8,191 nt of DNA from Ruminiclostridium sp. (lineage in GTDB: Bacteria; Bacillota; Clostridia; Oscillospirales; Oscillospiraceae). Shown one piece after another: positions 5,819 to 8,191 of the stretch (position 1 is its first letter; each line of letters starts with the position of its first letter). A model generated the notes under the pieces. It saw only the letters and a program-made list of their open reading frames with translations, did not search any database and had not been told where the DNA came from. The position numbers were made by a program, and so were the translations under genes. The stretch lies in assembly GCA_021442645.1 (NCBI GenBank), contig JABUSR010000052.1, positions 1 to 8,191 on the forward strand, in the 5' to 3' direction.

Positions 5819-5845
5819 AAAGCGCACCCATTCCGGGCGCGCTTT
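5819..5845 (-). terminator. Hairpin after the small membrane protein gene, probable terminator
   Basis: AAAGCGC (5819-5825) pairs with GCGCTTT (5839-5845); the stem continues after one A-C mismatch with CCC (5827-5829) and GGG (5835-5837) around a 5-base loop. On the - strand it lies 9 bases after the stop and is followed by GCCCTTTTC, a modest T-rich tail. The stronger bidirectional terminator lies 55 bases further on. Confidence 0.55.
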
Positions 5846-5854
5846 GGTACTGCA

Positions 5855-6205
5855 TTAGCTGCGGGGAAGCAGCTTATAGGCTGCAATGGTATAGGCGGGC
5901 ACTGTAATCAGGGTGCCGGCGATGTTCTCCAGGGTAAAGGCTGCTACGTCAGAGGACAGTATATAGGTGCCTGCCAGTCCTGCGGCGGTGAAGGCAAAAG
6001 TCAGAAGATAAAGCTTTCCGCCCATGCCTTTGCCGAACAGCCGGAACATCAGGTTGCCCATCACCCCGTAGAACAGGAAAAAGCTGATTAGCAGAGGAAT
6101 CCTCAGGGGCTCAACCATTTTAACCAAAGGGAAATAGGTGCCAGCCAGCAGGGTGATGGCGGCAAAGAGGAAGACCCGCATCATTGTCAGGGTAGCTTTG
6201 TCCAT
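5855..6205 (-). CDS. Small integral membrane protein of unknown function
   Basis: I do not recognise this 116-residue protein. It is very hydrophobic with four likely membrane helices: about residues 8-28 (MMRVFLFAAITLLAGTYFPLV), 35-56, 64-84 and 88-110. Short polar loops separate them, and the loop between helices 2 and 3 is basic (RLFGKGMGGK), suggesting that side faces the cytoplasm. There are no cysteines and no obvious catalytic motif. The ATG at 6203-6205 is supported by AAGAAAGGA (bases 6216-6224 read on the - strand) 10 bases upstream. It follows the SLH protein gene on the same strand with a 79-base gap and no strong terminator between, so co-transcription is plausible. A function in the envelope is only inferred from the helices and the neighbour. 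Confidence 0.8.
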   Translation of the reverse strand: MDKATLTMMRVFLFAAITLLAGTYFPLVKMVEPLRIPLLISFFLFYGVMGNLMFRLFGKGMGGKLYLLTFAFTAAGLAGTYILSSDVAAFTLENIAGTLITVPAYTIAAYKLLPRS

Positions 6206-6224
6206 ATTGAAGCATTCCTTTCTT

Positions 6225-6238
6225 CCCTCAGACGAGGG
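6225..6238 (-). other. Hairpin just upstream of the ribosome binding site of the small membrane protein gene
   Basis: CCCTC (6225-6229) and GAGGG (6234-6238) form a perfect 5-bp stem with a 4-base loop. On the - strand it ends next to the AAGAAAGGA ribosome site. It lacks a T-run. It could be a leader structure or an mRNA processing or stability element in a two-gene transcript. Confidence 0.4.
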
Positions 6239-6266
6239 CTCGAATATTAGGCCCGGTGAAAGTTCA

Positions 6267-6282
6267 AACCAGCGTTCTGGTT
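6267..6282 (-). other. Hairpin after the SLH protein gene, weak terminator candidate
   Basis: AACCAG (6267-6272) and CTGGTT (6277-6282) form a perfect 6-bp stem around a 4-base loop, 2 bases after the stop of the SLH gene on the - strand. The following bases read TGAACTTT, not a true T-run, so any termination would be weak or partial. Confidence 0.4.
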
Positions 6283-6284
6283 GC

Positions 6285-8033
6285 TCACTTCAAAGTGAAG
6301 AGCATCCTGACATTGGGATCAGCCAGCCGTACCAGAACAGCGGCGACCTCTGCGCGGGAGATAGGATCGTTGGGGCGGAACGTGCCTGCGGCGTCAGTTC
6401 CGGCGAAAATGCCCGCTCGATAGAGCTTGTAAATAGAGGCGTCGGAACGGTAGACGTCCGGAATCGAGCCGGCCTTTATGTCATTGATTGCCGGCAAAGC
6501 GGCGCTGGGAAGTGCGTTGGCAATCATTGCAGCGAATTCCTGCCGGGTAAAAACCGCGTTCATGTCAGAAGGTTCAGCGGAAACGATTTTTTGGTTGATG
6601 GCATAGTCGCTGTAGGTTTTGTACCAGGGTGAGCTTTTGGAGAAGGTGCCGTCACCTGTCAGGTAGATTTTCCGGAGTCGGGCAGCCAAGGTGATGCTTT
6701 GAGCACCGGTGATTTGATCAGAGGGAGAGAACTTGTTGGACTCGGTCCCGTTCATCAGTCCGTAAGAATAGACTAAGGCAACACTGCTGTAGTACCAGGC
6801 GCTCTTTGCAACATCCCGGAAGGTGTTGGCGTAGCTGGCAGATTTCTTGAAGCCGACGCCCCCGGTGTCCCACTTGGCGGTGAGAGTATGCCCCTTGTCA
6901 GTGGTGACGGTAGAGGAGGTGGTGACCAGCTTGCCGTCTTCGGTGTACCAGCCCAAGAAAGCGGCATCGGACCGGGTGGGCGTGGGCAGGTCATATTTGG
7001 TATACTGCTTAACCAGTTGGGAGGCTGTGCTGCAGCTGCCGCCGTTAGCATTGTATGTAATGGTCAGGACCCCGGGTTTTACGGTGAACTCCTTGTAGGC
7101 TGAGTTGGCGAAGGTCCAAGGGTTGGCGTTGGCATTGGTGGACTGGAGCTTGAGCCGATACTGGCCGGCGGGGAGGGCGTCAAAGGTGAAGGGAGAGGTG
7201 ACATAGAAGTAATATCTGAAGTTCTCTTTCCATTTGCCGTCGGTTTGCTTTTGTTCCACATAAATGTTGTAGTGCGTGGTCAGGCTGGTGCTGGCCCAGG
7301 AGAGGGAGATGTTGTCACCGGTGCCATAAGTGTCAGACATGCCGGTGATGACAGGGGCTGTAGGGACACCCACGGAGGGGAGAATGGTGTCCTTGCCAGA
7401 CTTGTTTGCCTTAAAATAGATGAGGCCGCCGATGGTTCCGTTATACTCTGACAAAAGTTTCTTGGAGACATAGCCGGAATCATAGATGCGGGCGTCGCCG
7501 CTCACGGCACTGGCCACAGCCACGAAGTGCCCACTGTTCTTCACTCGGGCTACTACATAGTACCCGCTGGCGGTGAGCTCGCTGATACGCAGGCTGATAT
7601 CCGACATGGGCGTAGAAGTGTCAAAGAATTCCTGGTTTACAAAATAGAACCGAGGGGAAAGGGTAGAGGTAATGAGCCCGAAAGAAAGAAGGGCGTCCTT
7701 AGATCTGTCTGCACTGTGGCTGATGCAATTCTTAGAGTCCAGCCAATCCCGCAGGGAACCGGGGTTTAGGCTGGCGGGATCATAGGCCCCGGAGTGGCAC
7801 ATGAGGATAGCGATTGCCGAAATGAGGCAACCGGAGCCGCCCAGGGTGTGAAGATCGCCCAGGGCAGTCCCACCCCAGGCAGGGTCAGCCTGCCGCCAGG
7901 TGGTGTAGTCGGTGCTGTAGGTGGTTCCGTTATAAGTGGAGGTGCCGGCAGCGTGGGCTACAGGCGCAGGCAGAAGTGTAACGGTAATCATAAAGGCAAG
8001 GAAAGCCGAGAGGACTCGCTTGCTACGGGTCAT
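6285..8033 (-). CDS. Secreted C39-like papain-fold protein with InlB-type repeat and three SLH domains
   Basis: The 582-residue product is exported and cell-wall-bound. Residues 1-28 are a Sec signal peptide (basic MTRSKR, hydrophobic core, AHA cleavage site). Residues about 40-210 form a C39-like papain fold: WRQADPAWGG leads into GGSGCLISAIAIL with C69, then NSGHFVAVASA with H169 and IYDSGY with D185, a plausible Cys-His-Asp triad. Residues about 224-320 look fibronectin III-like (PTAPVITG...LSW...YNIYVE). Residues about 322-389 are an InlB B-repeat/Flg_new module (ITYNANGG...FLGWYTEDGK...LTAKW). Three SLH domains follow at about 404-455, 465-515 and 524-573; these usually hold proteins to pyruvylated wall polymers. 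SLH1 has ITGAQ in place of the usual TRAE motif. The start has AAGGAGGA 7 bases upstream. Peptidase activity and substrate are inferred. Confidence 0.9.
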   Translation of the reverse strand: MTRSKRVLSAFLAFMITVTLLPAPVAHAAGTSTYNGTTYSTDYTTWRQADPAWGGTALGDLHTLGGSGCLISAIAILMCHSGAYDPASLNPGSLRDWLDSKNCISHSADRSKDALLSFGLITSTLSPRFYFVNQEFFDTSTPMSDISLRISELTASGYYVVARVKNSGHFVAVASAVSGDARIYDSGYVSKKLLSEYNGTIGGLIYFKANKSGKDTILPSVGVPTAPVITGMSDTYGTGDNISLSWASTSLTTHYNIYVEQKQTDGKWKENFRYYFYVTSPFTFDALPAGQYRLKLQSTNANANPWTFANSAYKEFTVKPGVLTITYNANGGSCSTASQLVKQYTKYDLPTPTRSDAAFLGWYTEDGKLVTTSSTVTTDKGHTLTAKWDTGGVGFKKSASYANTFRDVAKSAWYYSSVALVYSYGLMNGTESNKFSPSDQITGAQSITLAARLRKIYLTGDGTFSKSSPWYKTYSDYAINQKIVSAEPSDMNAVFTRQEFAAMIANALPSAALPAINDIKAGSIPDVYRSDASIYKLYRAGIFAGTDAAGTFRPNDPISRAEVAAVLVRLADPNVRMLFTLK

Positions 8034-8063
8034 GGACCATTCCTCCTTCTGGTTTTATTTGTA

Positions 8064-8085
8064 TGCTCTGAACACACACAGAGCA
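8064..8085 (-). other. Leader hairpin upstream of the SLH protein gene
   Basis: TGCTCTG (8064-8070) and CAGAGCA (8079-8085) form a perfect 7-bp stem with an 8-base loop of alternating A and C. It lies about 15 bases upstream of the ribosome binding site in a leader that would be about 100 bases long. A role in mRNA stability or translation is possible but unproven. Confidence 0.45.
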
Positions 8086-8140
8086 GAGGTCTTCTTCTCA
8101 GTATTACATAAATTTGATAAAAAGTCCAGAGAATAGGGGA

Positions 8141-8168
8141 ATTTTATACTGAAATCCGATTAAAACAA
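8141..8168 (-). promoter_or_regulatory. Possible promoter for the SLH protein gene
   Basis: Read on the - strand, TTGTTT (bases 8168 to 8163) is separated by 16 bases from TAAAAT (8146 to 8141). The -10 sits in the A+T-rich context TATAAAAT. This is the best sigma-A-like pair I found between the start codon and the window edge. The -35 is a moderate match, and alternatives exist in this A+T-rich region. Confidence 0.4.
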
Positions 8169-8191
8169 GACAAGAATTGGCTTGTTTTAAT
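8159..8191. repeat. Perfect 11-bp inverted repeat at the window edge
   Basis: ATTAAAACAAG (8159-8169) and its exact reverse complement CTTGTTTTAAT (8181-8191) flank an 11-base spacer. The right arm reaches the last base of the window, so the repeat may extend beyond it. The left arm covers the proposed -35 box of the SLH gene. It could be an operator or the terminator of a gene outside the window. Confidence 0.75.

Noticed and set aside
4914..5855. 313-codon open frame on the - strand opposite the yebC-family gene
   Set aside because: It is antisense to a highly conserved family protein and runs through the bidirectional terminator.

Overview
The window looks like chromosomal DNA of a moderately GC-rich (by eye, mid-50s % G+C) Firmicute of class Clostridia, probably Oscillospiraceae-like. 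The main reasons are the gene order cmk-plsC-ispH-rpsA with ispH and the ribosomal S1 gene fused into one reading frame, the trmK-nif3 pair, and a secreted protein combining a C39-like papain fold, an InlB-type repeat and SLH domains. The genus is inferred; no rRNA is present to settle it.

Region 1 (1-3004, + strand) is a tightly packed operon: the 3' part of cytidylate kinase (cmk), a PlsC-type acyltransferase, and a 659-residue IspH/S1 fusion. The genes overlap by 4 bp at each junction and the operon ends in a strong intrinsic terminator. It links nucleotide supply, phospholipid synthesis, isoprenoid precursor synthesis and translation initiation. The most interesting observation is inside the fusion gene: a near-perfect Shine-Dalgarno sequence followed by an in-frame ATG sits exactly at the IspH/S1 boundary. 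An A+T-rich stretch with promoter-like elements lies about 250 bp upstream. Together these suggest that free S1 may also be made from this gene.

Region 2 (3005-4821, + strand) holds a 69-residue CxxC protein of the DUF1858 / hybrid-cluster-associated redox disulfide family, then trmK (tRNA m1A22 methyltransferase) overlapping a Nif3-like metal-binding protein gene. The small gene is bracketed by two intrinsic terminators, and I see no convincing promoter after either one.

Region 3 (4822-5764, + strand) is a single-gene unit encoding a YebC/PmpR-family protein. It has a good sigma-A-like promoter whose -35 box lies in an inverted repeat, a foldable leader, and an 18-bp perfect bidirectional terminator.

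Region 4 (5765-8191, - strand) runs convergently: a secreted SLH-anchored C39-like protein, then a small four-helix membrane protein of unknown function. Upstream of the SLH gene is a leader with a hairpin, a possible promoter, and an 11-bp perfect inverted repeat at the window edge.

I saw no tRNA, rRNA, CRISPR array, insertion sequence or phage gene. No stretch longer than 300 bases lacks a gene; the largest gaps are 5676-5854 and 8034-8191.
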